Below, piece after piece: positions 42,952-51,339 of a stretch of 64,000 nt of DNA. Within the stretch, counting starts at the first letter, position 1. Each line of letters opens with the position of its first letter. Under the pieces are notes generated by a model. The model ran no database searches. It had not been told where the DNA came from and worked only from the letters and a program-made list of their open reading frames with translations. Source of the stretch: Agromyces sp. Root81 (GTDB lineage Bacteria > Actinomycetota > Actinomycetes > Actinomycetales > Microbacteriaceae); NCBI RefSeq assembly GCF_001429165.1, contig NZ_LMIR01000002.1, forward strand, positions 124,001 to 188,000. The letters run 5' to 3'. The position numbers and the translations under genes were made by a program.

Positions 42952-45900
42952 CTACACTCCCCCGGTGCGCCGCCTCCGGATCAGGACGTAGGCGACGGCG
43001 ATGCCGCCCACCAGGAGCATGCCCGCGGCGACCCAGACGAAGGGTCCGCCGGCGAAGCCGGTGCTCGCGATGGCGGCGCCGGGCTGCGGCACACGCACGG
43101 TGACCGACGAGTCGTCGCACAGGATCTGCTCGGCGGGATCGAGCGGGATCGCTCCTTCCGCCGCGGGAGCGGTCTCGTCGTCGGGCAGGTCGTTCCAGCA
43201 GATCTCACCGGTGTTCACGATGCTCGACGAGGTCGACTTCGGATGCAGGGTGACCGAGAGCACCACATCGGGTGCATCCGGCCTGGTACCGCCGATCTGC
43301 CCGTTCAGGATGCAGTGCAGGGTGCCGCCGTAGCCGGCGGAATCTTCACCGGTCACCTCGCAGTCGTCCCAGCGCGGGAACGCGGGAGCCGGCGGCGTGG
43401 TGATCGAGGTCACCTTGAGGCCGGCCGGGATCTCGTCGAAGAGTTCCATGGCCTTCGTGGCGCCGAGCCCCGGGTTCGTGATCGACAGGGTGTAGTCGAA
43501 CGTTCCACCGGGCATCACCGAGGTCACGCTCGACGTCTTCTCGATGAGCGGCCCTGACTCACGGGTCACCGCACAGGCCGGTGTCGCCTGCGGGTAGACC
43601 GCGAGCACGGACTGGCTCGGGTTGATCTCGAACGTGATCGTCATGGGATGCAGCTGATCGGCGAACGCGTAGCTCGGCAGCGACGAGTCCTTCACCATGT
43701 TCTCCCACGAGTCCACGATCGTGCCCTCGCCGACGACGTCTCCCGGTTCGGCGAGGCGCCATCCGGGCCAGGCGATCGAGATGCCCTCGTCGTTCACCTC
43801 GCCGTACGGCCACAGCACGCGGCCGTTGCGCTCCTCCCAGGGGATGATCGTCACGACCGGCACCGCGTCGGGGTAGAACACCGGGTCGGGCGTCCACGTG
43901 ACCGTGATGTCGGACGGGGGGACCGGTCCGGCCGTCATGACGTTGTGGTACAGCCACGGCACATCGTTGATGCACTGCACGTACGCATTCGCCTGCATGG
44001 CCTTGGTCGGCACCGTGGTGTCGTCGCAGTCGTTGCCGGGGTTCAGGTCGCTGGCGGGCAGCGACGGGACGTCGACCGCGGCGAGCGCGGCACCGTCGAG
44101 CTCGATCGGAGGTTCGGGCACCACTATCTCGACGCACGCCTCGTTCATGACGGGCTCGGCCGGCACGGGCTCCGGCGGCACCTCGGGGTTCTCGGGCAGC
44201 GGCCCGATCGGCTCGCCGAGGAACCGCACCTGGAACCGGAACTCCGTGACGGAGCCGGAGGCGTAGATGCCGTCGTAGACCGCGGTGAACTGGTTGCCCG
44301 TGAACGACGCATCCCAGTTGGGATCGGCCGGGTCGATGTCGATGGCGCTGAGCACCTCGAGCGTGTCGGGCAGGAGGTCGGTCACCACCGCGCCGGGAAC
44401 GTCGGGTCCGTGGTTCGTCACCGTGAGGGTGAACCAGAAGTCGGATGCCTCGGGGTCGGTGTCGTCGATCGCCTCGACGCCCTCGGGCAGCTCGTAGCCC
44501 TTCACGATGCCGAGGTCGGCCGGGTTCGCGGTGTTCACGATGCCGCAGGTGACGTCGCCGCCCGCCGGCACGTGGACCTCCGCCTCGGGCTGGCGCTTCT
44601 CGAGCACCTCGCCCTCGTCATCGCACTCCCACTCGCCCGGCACGTAGGTGCCGTCCGCGACGTAGGGGTTGTCGGAGTCGGGGTTCGGCCGCTCGCTCAG
44701 GTCGTACCAGCCCTCGGGAACGAGGGAGGTCCTTCCCGGGTCGGACATGCCGGGATCCTCGACCGTGACGGGGCCTTCGGCCTTCAGCAGCCAATCGCTC
44801 GGCACGGCGAGCGGGATGTCGGGCTCGACGACCTCGTTGATGTCCTCGATCGCCTCGTTGTCGACGTCCTTGATGAGCGTCAGGCGCCCGGGAGCGTCGC
44901 AGGCCTCGTCCTCACGCTCGCCCGTGCCGATCGTGACGACCCCGGTGTTCGAGAACCCGCCGCCGTCCTCGCCGTCGCAGCCGTACTCGGGCGCGCCGTC
45001 GTCGTCGATCACCGCGGTGATCCGCACGAACCAGTGGTCGGTCGCCCCGACGGCGAGCGGATGATCCGCCGCGATCAGGTACAGCCCGACCGGGTCGATC
45101 GGGGCCGGGCCCCCGAGCGGGGTGCCCGGATCGATGTCGGGGTCCTCCCCCGGTGCCCAGTACGTGATCGACCCGATCGTCATGCCCTGGCCGAAGTCGG
45201 TCTCGTCCGTCAGCATGTACGCGGTGTCGACGTCTCCGGTGTTCTCGACGTCGAGCGTGTAGTCGAGCGTCCAGGTGCCGGTGGCGACGTCGAGGTTGGT
45301 CTCCACGACGTTCTTGTCGATCATCACGTCGGGGGTCGGGTTGTCGGTGACGCAGTCGTCGATCGGCACCGGTTGCACGGCGGCCGTGACGATGTCGGGG
45401 CATCGACCGTTCTCACTCGGGGTGACGATGTTCGCCAGCACCCGGCCGAACGCATCGTCGTCGACCTTCACGGTGAACGAGATGCTCGTCTCCGCTCCCG
45501 GAGCGAGCGTCGGGATCGACCAGGTCAGGGTCGTGCCGACGAGGGCGAGCGGCGGCGCGATCACCGTCGTCATCTCAGAGTCGTCGAGCACGTCGCCGAG
45601 GTCGTCGACGAGCTGCGCGCCGGTCACCGGCACGAACCCGTCGTTCTTGGCGTGCAGCGTGTATGTGACGTTCTGGCCGGGTTCGACGGTGCTTCCGTCG
45701 GCCGGGCTGACCGTCTTCCATGCGAGCCATCTCGGCGCGAGGGTGTTCAGCACCCAGCAGTGGGTCGTCGTCTCCTTCGCGACGCCGGCCGTGAAGGTTC
45801 GAGCGACCGGATCGAACGGCACGGCGACCGCGGCGTCCATGTCGGGTGTGGTGCCGCACTTCGCGCCGGTCAGCAGGCTGCCGTCGCTCGGCGTCTCCGT

Positions 45901-47208
45901 GAAGGTGACCTGCCGAGCGGGCGGGTTCGGAACCACCTCGAAGCCGGTCACCTCGAACGGGTCCGTCTGGCTGGACGCGTCGGTGGTGTCCGAGTCGGGA
46001 TCGACGTCGGTCGTCGCGGTCGAGAACTCCCAGCCGACGCCGCCCGGCGTGCCCGGGAATGCCGCACCGACCTGCTTGTGGACGATGACGTTGCCGCCGC
46101 AGAGCGCCTCAGCGACGAGCTGCAGGTCGTCGGCGAGGCTCGCGTAGTTGTCGGAGGTCATGTAGTCGGCGTCCGAGATGTTCGAGCCGTCGAACTCGTC
46201 GGGACCTGAGATCGCCTCGATCGGGCCGAGCGAGACGTCGGGGCCGACCGCCACCACGAAGACGTGCGACGAGGCGCCCTTGATCGAGTCGGCCTCCAGG
46301 ATCGCCGGATTCACCGCATCGGGCGAGCCGTCGGGGAACTCACCGCCGATGTCCGGGTCGACCGTGTTCGGGTTGCCGTCGGTGATCACGATCGTGAGTT
46401 CGACGGGCACGTCGCTGAAGCCCCCGAACGACCCGAGGCCGACTTCGAGTCCGCGCTTCCAGTTCGTCCAGCCATCTGAGATCAGGCTGCCGTACGAGCC
46501 CTGGATCGTCGCGAGGTTCGCCGTCGTGAGCGCCATCGCCGATTGCAGCAGCGCAGCATCCTGGTCGAAGGAGGTGACGGAGACCTCGGAGCCCGTGTCC
46601 TTCAGCGCCGAGGTGAACGCGTCGGCGGCGTCCTTCAGGTCGTCCATGCCGTCGGAGCCGATCGATCCCGACTTGTCGAGCACGAGCGCGAAGTCGAGCC
46701 CGCAGCTGTTGGCGAGCGGGGGGTTCGGTGCGGGCTGCGGGTCCGCAGCGGCAGCGGAACTGCGGAGACCGGCCTGCTGCTCGGCCAGACAGGCGTCGCG
46801 GGCGCTGCGGTCGTCGTTGCCGATCGGGATCGCCAGGCAATCGACCGGCGCCGGCGCGGCGAGCACCTCCGGTGCCGGGTCCTCTTCGGCGGCCTCCTCA
46901 GCCGGGGGCGCCGCCTCCTCAGTCGGGGGCGCCGCCTCCTCGGCCGGGGGCGCGACCTCCTCACCCGTGGGCGCCTCACCCGCCGGCGGCGCCTCGGGTT
47001 CCGCTGCCGGCTCGTCGGCCGGCACGGCCGCCTGGTCGGCGGCCACGGGCGGCGTCGCCAGTTCGTCGGCGGCGGCGAGGGTGGGGCCGCCGAAGAGGAT
47101 GAGCGCCCCGACCGTGACCGCGGCGAGCATCGCTCGGATCGGCGAGGACGGTGGCGCTCCTGAGACTTCGGTGCTGGCGACGGAACGAGTGCGCAGTTTG
47201 CGATGCAT
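42952..47208 (-). CDS. Secreted vWA-domain surface protein with C-terminal module shared with its neighbour
   Basis: A 1418-residue surface protein. ATG 47208 is preceded by GGAG 7 nt upstream; a longer frame would put 25 non-signal residues in front. The signal peptide has a long n-region and a hydrophobic core (AMLAAVTVGALILFGGPTLAAA). An Ala/Pro/Glu stalk with four 7-residue repeats (APPAEEA type) follows. The vWA domain (about 170-360) has MIDAS DKSGS at 178-182. Prealbumin-like and DUF11-like domains follow, then a 348-residue C-terminal module (from Met1071) nearly identical in pattern to that of the 3130-residue protein: MQANAYVQC, PWEERNGRVLWPYG, WENMVKDS, FPRWDDCEVTG, ICWNDLP. The end is IASTG, a membrane helix, then IRRRR. 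Probably displayed together with the larger neighbour. Confidence 0.85.
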   Translation of the reverse strand: MHRKLRTRSVASTEVSGAPPSSPIRAMLAAVTVGALILFGGPTLAAADELATPPVAADQAAVPADEPAAEPEAPPAGEAPTGEEVAPPAEEAAPPTEEAAPPAEEAAEEDPAPEVLAAPAPVDCLAIPIGNDDRSARDACLAEQQAGLRSSAAAADPQPAPNPPLANSCGLDFALVLDKSGSIGSDGMDDLKDAADAFTSALKDTGSEVSVTSFDQDAALLQSAMALTTANLATIQGSYGSLISDGWTNWKRGLEVGLGSFGGFSDVPVELTIVITDGNPNTVDPDIGGEFPDGSPDAVNPAILEADSIKGASSHVFVVAVGPDVSLGPIEAISGPDEFDGSNISDADYMTSDNYASLADDLQLVAEALCGGNVIVHKQVGAAFPGTPGGVGWEFSTATTDVDPDSDTTDASSQTDPFEVTGFEVVPNPPARQVTFTETPSDGSLLTGAKCGTTPDMDAAVAVPFDPVARTFTAGVAKETTTHCWVLNTLAPRWLAWKTVSPADGSTVEPGQNVTYTLHAKNDGFVPVTGAQLVDDLGDVLDDSEMTTVIAPPLALVGTTLTWSIPTLAPGAETSISFTVKVDDDAFGRVLANIVTPSENGRCPDIVTAAVQPVPIDDCVTDNPTPDVMIDKNVVETNLDVATGTWTLDYTLDVENTGDVDTAYMLTDETDFGQGMTIGSITYWAPGEDPDIDPGTPLGGPAPIDPVGLYLIAADHPLAVGATDHWFVRITAVIDDDGAPEYGCDGEDGGGFSNTGVVTIGTGEREDEACDAPGRLTLIKDVDNEAIEDINEVVEPDIPLAVPSDWLLKAEGPVTVEDPGMSDPGRTSLVPEGWYDLSERPNPDSDNPYVADGTYVPGEWECDDEGEVLEKRQPEAEVHVPAGGDVTCGIVNTANPADLGIVKGYELPEGVEAIDDTDPEASDFWFTLTVTNHGPDVPGAVVTDLLPDTLEVLSAIDIDPADPNWDASFTGNQFTAVYDGIYASGSVTEFRFQVRFLGEPIGPLPENPEVPPEPVPAEPVMNEACVEIVVPEPPIELDGAALAAVDVPSLPASDLNPGNDCDDTTVPTKAMQANAYVQCINDVPWLYHNVMTAGPVPPSDITVTWTPDPVFYPDAVPVVTIIPWEERNGRVLWPYGEVNDEGISIAWPGWRLAEPGDVVGEGTIVDSWENMVKDSSLPSYAFADQLHPMTITFEINPSQSVLAVYPQATPACAVTRESGPLIEKTSSVTSVMPGGTFDYTLSITNPGLGATKAMELFDEIPAGLKVTSITTPPAPAFPRWDDCEVTGEDSAGYGGTLHCILNGQIGGTRPDAPDVVLSVTLHPKSTSSSIVNTGEICWNDLPDDETAPAAEGAIPLDPAEQILCDDSSVTVRVPQPGAAIASTGFAGGPFVWVAAGMLLVGGIAVAYVLIRRRRTGGV
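46892..46975 (-). repeat. Four 21-bp tandem repeats coding an Ala-Pro-Glu stalk
   Basis: Units 46892-46912, 46913-46933, 46934-46954 and 46955-46975 repeat GCCTCCTCAGCCGGGGGCGC-type sequence with few changes. In protein they read as 7-residue blocks (EAAPPTE, EAAPPAE and similar) between the signal peptide and the vWA domain. Being in-frame and near-identical, the array can change length by slippage. Confidence 0.8.
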
Positions 47209-47477
47209 GACGGACTCCACGTTCAAGTGCGGGAAAGCCGGCTCGGGCGGATCTCGGGTCAGCGGCACCCAGTCTTCTCGCACTTCTCAGGCAAATTCAA
47301 GAAATTCTCATGTTTTTGTGTCCCCCAGTTCGTGGGGTACGACGGTCGGCATCGGCGAGCGCGAACATGCACTCGACCCCTCGCGATCCCAGGCGAACAG
47401 CGGGGAACAGGGCCTCGTCGCGGTGGCGGATCGGCCGAACCGATGACCGGGCTTCATCGGCCGTGTACCCCGAATGA

Positions 47478-47511
47478 CGGATGCCGCGGCTCGCGCGAGC
47501 CGCGGCATCCG
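47478..47511. repeat. 34-bp perfect palindrome, near-copy of that at 42899
   Basis: Arms CGGATGCCGCGGCTCGC and reverse complement. Flanking ATGAC/GTCAT can extend the stem past a 2-nt bulge. It lies in a divergent region where neither neighbour ends, so its use as a terminator is not obvious. Confidence 0.7.
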
Positions 47512-47572
47512 AGTCATCCGTCGCCGCCGCGATCGCCGCGCGGCCACCGCATTCCGGCCGGCCCGCCATCGC

Positions 47573-47578
47573 TAGGGT
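47573..47578 (+). promoter_or_regulatory. -10 element for the leaderless YihY/BrkB gene
   Basis: TAGGGT exactly 6 nt before GTG 47585. Confidence 0.5.
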
Positions 47579-47584
47579 TGGAGC

Positions 47585-48847
47585 GTGAGCGAGCGCGGGT
47601 CGGGAGCCCCACACCACCATGAGGAGACGTTCGACGAGCGCGCGGGCCGCGACCCCCTCGGCCTCGACGAGCACTCCCCGACCACGAGGGAACGCTTCGA
47701 CGCGATGAGCCAGCCGATCCGCGACCGCTTCGAGCAACCCATCAGCACGGTCAGCACGATCACGCAGAAGACGCTCGCCCTCTTCCCGGTTCGGGTCTGG
47801 CGCCATTTCCTCGACCGCAACGGCTTCATCCTCTCCTCGGGCATGAGCTACCAGGCGCTCTTCGCGATCTTCGCCGCGGTCTACGTCGCCTTCGCGGTCT
47901 TCGGCATCTGGCTCACGAGCAACAAGGCGACGCTCGACGCCTTCATCGCGCTGCTCAACACCTACGCCCCCGGCCTGATCGGGGACAACGGCGTCATCCC
48001 CACAGAGGAGCTCACGCAGATCGCCGCCTCCAGCACGAGCCTCTTCGGCTGGACCGGCGCCGTCGCCCTGGCTGGATTCATCTGGACGGCGATCGGATGG
48101 ATCACGTACTCGCGCATGGCGGTGCGCAGCATCTTCGGCCTCCCGAAGGACCGCCGTGCGTACGTCTTCCTCAAGACGCGCGACTTCCTCGCCGGGTTCA
48201 GCTTCGGTGCGATCCTCCTGGTCGCCACGGTGCTCTCCGTCGCGACCACCTCGTTCCTCGGCTGGATGACTGAGCTGCTCGGGCTGTCGAGCGACTCGGG
48301 CTGGTACGGGTTCCTCGTGCAGGGCGGATCGCTCCTCGTCGTCTTCGTGATCGACACCTTCGCCCTCGCCGTGATGTTCCGCTTCCTGTCGGGAGCCGCG
48401 ATGCCATGGCACCGCATGTGGGTCGGCTCGCTGCTCGGCTCCGCCGCGCTCTCGGTGCTCCAGGTGATCGGCGGCGCCCTGCTCTCCCGTTCGAGCACGA
48501 ACCCGCTGCTCGCGACGTTCACGGTGTTCATCGGTCTCCTCCTGTGGTTCCGGCTCACGAGCATCGTCATCCTCGTCGCCGCGAGCTGGATCGCCGTCGA
48601 GGCATCCGACGCCCATGAGACCCTCCGCATGGTGACCCCGGAGCAGCTCGCGGCCGAACAGCGCGACCGGGAGCAGCGCGCACTCGTGACGGCCGCGCAG
48701 GTGCGGGTGCGCGAGGCGCGGAAGGACCTCGGGGCGGCCAACTGGTTCGAGCGGATCCCCGCCAGACGCCGCCTCGCCAAGGCCGAGCAGCGGCTCGCGG
48801 ATCTCGAGGCGACGGCGCCGCCTGCCGGGCGGCGAGTCGACGTCTGA
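47585..48847 (+). CDS. YihY/BrkB-family inner membrane protein
   Basis: A 420-residue protein of the YihY/virulence factor BrkB family. A cytosolic N-terminus (about 75 residues, His-rich HHHEE) is followed by six membrane segments (about 90-115, 155-185, 195-225, 240-265, 280-300, 310-340). A charged coiled-coil-like C-terminal tail follows (EQLAAEQRDREQRALVTAAQ). The family core SSGMSYQALFAIFAAVYVAF and SGAAMPWHRMWVGSLLGSAAL are present. The molecular function of the family is not settled. The GTG start fits a leaderless transcript. In mycobacteria the homologue is next to trpS, as it nearly is here. Confidence 0.88.
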   Translation: MSERGSGAPHHHEETFDERAGRDPLGLDEHSPTTRERFDAMSQPIRDRFEQPISTVSTITQKTLALFPVRVWRHFLDRNGFILSSGMSYQALFAIFAAVYVAFAVFGIWLTSNKATLDAFIALLNTYAPGLIGDNGVIPTEELTQIAASSTSLFGWTGAVALAGFIWTAIGWITYSRMAVRSIFGLPKDRRAYVFLKTRDFLAGFSFGAILLVATVLSVATTSFLGWMTELLGLSSDSGWYGFLVQGGSLLVVFVIDTFALAVMFRFLSGAAMPWHRMWVGSLLGSAALSVLQVIGGALLSRSSTNPLLATFTVFIGLLLWFRLTSIVILVAASWIAVEASDAHETLRMVTPEQLAAEQRDREQRALVTAAQVRVREARKDLGAANWFERIPARRRLAKAEQRLADLEATAPPAGRRVDV

Positions 48848-48856
48848 GGCCTCCCG

Positions 48857-48862
48857 TAGGAT
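48857..48862 (+). promoter_or_regulatory. -10 element for leaderless xth
   Basis: TAGGAT exactly 6 nt before ATG 48869. Confidence 0.5.
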
Positions 48863-48868
48863 CGATCC

Positions 48869-49708
48869 ATGCCCTCAGCGAAGCCCCTCCGTCTGGCCAG
48901 CGTCAACGTCAACGGAGTGCGCGCGGCATTCCGCAAGGGCATGGGCGAGTGGCTCGCCGCGCGTGACGTCGACATCCTCGCGATGCAGGAGGTCCGCGCC
49001 TCGACCGAAGACCTGCAGGGCCTGCTCGGCGACGAGTGGGACATCCTGCACGACCCGGCGACCGCCAAGGGGCGCGCGGGTGTCGCGATCGCCAGCCGCA
49101 ACCGGGCCAGCATCCACCGTGTCGAGCTCGGCGCGGCCGATTTCGACAGCGCGGGCCGCTGGCTCGAAGCCGACTACGAGGTGGGCGAGCGCATCGTCAC
49201 CGTCGTCTCGGCGTACGTGCACTCGGGCGTGGTCGACACCCCGAAGCAGGTCGAGAAGTACAAGTTCCTCGATGCGATGGTCGAGCGGATGCCGCGGCTC
49301 GCGGCGCACTCCGAGCTCGCCGTGATCGTGGGCGACCTGAACGTCGGCCACCGCACGCTCGACATCAAGAACTGGAAGGGCAACGTGAAGCGAGCCGGTT
49401 TCCTGCCCGAAGAGCGCGCCTACTTCGACCGCTTCGTCGGCGCAGAGGGCGACGCCGACTACAACGCAGGCGGCGGGCTCGGCTGGATCGACCTCGGCCG
49501 CCGCTTCGCCGGCGAGGTCGACGGTCCCTACACGTGGTGGTCGCAGCGCGGCAAGGCGTTCGACACCGACACCGGCTGGCGCATCGACTACCAGGTCGCG
49601 ACCCCCGCCCTTGCCGATGCCGCCGTCGCCTACGTGATCGACCGTGCCGACTCCTGGGACACGCGATGGTCCGACCACGCTCCCGTGGTCGTCGACTACG
49701 CCATCTGA
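48869..49708 (+). CDS. xth: Exodeoxyribonuclease III / AP endonuclease
   Basis: A 279-residue enzyme of the exonuclease-endonuclease-phosphatase fold, acting at abasic sites and 3' blocks in base excision repair. Conserved residues in order: LRLASVNVNGVRAAF (Asn), LAMQEVRAS (metal Glu), AYVHSGVV, IVGDLNVGHRTLDIKNW (Asp/Asn), GWRIDYQVATP and RWSDHAPVVVDY (catalytic Asp-His). ATG 48869 fits the leaderless -10 upstream. TrpS follows 39 bp later with its own ribosome binding site. Confidence 0.95.
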   Translation: MPSAKPLRLASVNVNGVRAAFRKGMGEWLAARDVDILAMQEVRASTEDLQGLLGDEWDILHDPATAKGRAGVAIASRNRASIHRVELGAADFDSAGRWLEADYEVGERIVTVVSAYVHSGVVDTPKQVEKYKFLDAMVERMPRLAAHSELAVIVGDLNVGHRTLDIKNWKGNVKRAGFLPEERAYFDRFVGAEGDADYNAGGGLGWIDLGRRFAGEVDGPYTWWSQRGKAFDTDTGWRIDYQVATPALADAAVAYVIDRADSWDTRWSDHAPVVVDYAI

Positions 49709-49747
49709 CCTGCCGCACCGCGGCCGCACACTTCGAAGGATCTCCAC

Positions 49748-50761
49748 ATGACGCAGAAGCCCCGCCTCTACTCGGGCATGCAGCCCTCCGCCGACTCGCT
49801 CCACGCGGGCAACTACATCGGCGCCCTCCTGCAGTGGAAGGAGCTGCAGTCCACGCACGACGCCTTCTTCTCGGTCGTCGACATGCACGCCATCACCGTG
49901 TCGCAAGATCCGGCCGAACTGCGCGAGAAGACCCGCCGCACCGCCGCGCAGTACATCGCGGCCGGCATCGACCCCTCGAACTCGACCCTCTACGTGCAGT
50001 CGCACGTGCCCGCGCACGCACAACTCGCGTGGGTGCTGAACACCATCACGGGCTTCGGCGAGGCCGGGCGCATGACGCAGTTCAAGGACAAGTCGCAGAA
50101 GCAGGGCGCCGACGCCACGAGCGTCGGCCTCTTCGCCTACCCCGTGCTCATGGCGGCCGACATCCTGCTCTACCAGACCGAGGTCGTGCCGGTCGGCGAC
50201 GACCAGAAACAGCATGTCGAGCTCACCCGCGACCTCGCGACCCGGTTCAACGCGCGCTACGGCGCCGACACCTTCGTGCTGCCCGAACCCGTGATCCAGC
50301 GCGAGACCGCTCGCATCTACGACCTGCAGAACCCGACGTCGAAGATGTCGAAGTCGGGCGAGACGCCGGCCGGCATCCTGTGGCTGCTCGACGAGCCGTC
50401 GGTCACCGCGAAGAAGATCATGCGAGCAGTCACCGACACCGACGGCGAGGTGCGCTTCGACCGCGAGCACAAGCCGGGCGTCTCGAACCTGCTCACGATC
50501 TTCTCCGTGCTGTCGGGGCGCACCATCGCCGAGATCGAGCAGGAGTTCGCGGGCCGCGGCTACGGCGACTTCAAGAAGGCGCTCGCCGAGGTCGTCGTGG
50601 GCGCGTTCGAGCCGATCCGGTCACGGGCGCTCGAGCTGCTCGACGACCCTGCCGAACTGGATCGCCTGCTTGCCGTCAACGCCGGCCGGGCAAGCGAGGT
50701 CGCCGAGGGCACCCTCGCGACGGTCTACGACCGCATCGGATTCCTCCGGCGCACGCGCTGA
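49748..50761 (+). CDS. trpS: Tryptophan--tRNA ligase
   Basis: A 337-residue class I aminoacyl-tRNA synthetase charging tRNA-Trp. It has the HIGH-type motif [11 protein letters not shown] (about residues 17-27), [19 protein letters not shown] and the KMSKS motif (SKMSKSGE, Lys199). ATG 49748 is preceded by AAGGA 7 nt away. Single copy in this window, full length. The acetyltransferase gene starts 2 nt after its stop, suggesting cotranscription. Confidence 0.96.
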   Translation: MTQKPRLYSGMQPSADSLHAGNYIGALLQWKELQSTHDAFFSVVDMHAITVSQDPAELREKTRRTAAQYIAAGIDPSNSTLYVQSHVPAHAQLAWVLNTITGFGEAGRMTQFKDKSQKQGADATSVGLFAYPVLMAADILLYQTEVVPVGDDQKQHVELTRDLATRFNARYGADTFVLPEPVIQRETARIYDLQNPTSKMSKSGETPAGILWLLDEPSVTAKKIMRAVTDTDGEVRFDREHKPGVSNLLTIFSVLSGRTIAEIEQEFAGRGYGDFKKALAEVVVGAFEPIRSRALELLDDPAELDRLLAVNAGRASEVAEGTLATVYDRIGFLRRTR

Positions 50762-50763
50762 CC

Positions 50764-51339
50764 ATGCGGCCCGTCGTCCTCCGCACCGAACGCCTCGTGC
50801 TCGACCTCCCGGTCGAGCACGATACGGAGCTCGTGGCGCACTACTGCGGCGACCCGCTGTTCCTCAAGTACCTGACGACGCCATGGCCGTACACGGTCGA
50901 GCACGCGCGAGCATTCCTCACGGAGTATGTGCCGGCGGCCTGGGCGTCCGGCGACGAACTGACCTGGGCGATCCGCCGTCACGAGGGCGATTCCCTCCTC
51001 GGGGTCATCTGCTTCCGACGCGGCAACGAGATCGGCTTCTGGCTCGGCGCCGAACACCGGGGCGATGCCCTCATGGCCGAGGCCCTGAGCGCGGTCTGCG
51101 AGTGGGCGTTCAGCGGCACCGTCCCCGACGTCGAGTCCGTGCTCTGGCGTGCGAACGAAGGCAATCGGGCCTCGGCTCATGTCGCGCGCGCCGCGGGATT
51201 CCGGCGGATCACGCCCCGCATCGCCACCGTGCCCGACCGCCGCGGCCACCCGCTGCCCGCGTGGCACGCCGAGCACCGTGCCGAGGTCGAACCCGACGCG
51301 TTCGCGAGTTGGGAGCCGATCCTCGGGAGCGCGACATGA
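50764..51339 (+). CDS. GNAT-family N-acetyltransferase (RimJ/RimL-like)
   Basis: A 191-residue acetyltransferase. It starts LRTERLVLDLPVEHDTELV, the typical first strand of RimJ/RimL-like members. It has GVICFRRGNEIGFWLGAEHRG, then LMAEALSAVCEWAF and VESVLWRANEGNRASAHVARAAGFRR, which includes the acetyl-CoA-binding NxxSxxV/A-x-x-x-GF pattern. Target unknown. Starts 2 nt after trpS and overlaps the HAD gene by 4 nt. Confidence 0.88.
   Translation: MRPVVLRTERLVLDLPVEHDTELVAHYCGDPLFLKYLTTPWPYTVEHARAFLTEYVPAAWASGDELTWAIRRHEGDSLLGVICFRRGNEIGFWLGAEHRGDALMAEALSAVCEWAFSGTVPDVESVLWRANEGNRASAHVARAAGFRRITPRIATVPDRRGHPLPAWHAEHRAEVEPDAFASWEPILGSAT

Larger units (their letters stand above)
47209..47584. 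promoter_or_regulatory. Divergent 376-bp region: promoter area of the 1418-residue gene plus palindrome
   Basis: No gene is convincing here. A clearly AT-rich patch (about 47290-47320) precedes the surface protein gene, as expected for its promoter. Next to it GTGTCCCCC (47318-47326) and GGGGTAC (47334-47340) form an inverted pair; GTACCCC recurs at 47465-47471. Short frames in 47340-47470 show no family resemblance. Confidence 0.4.
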
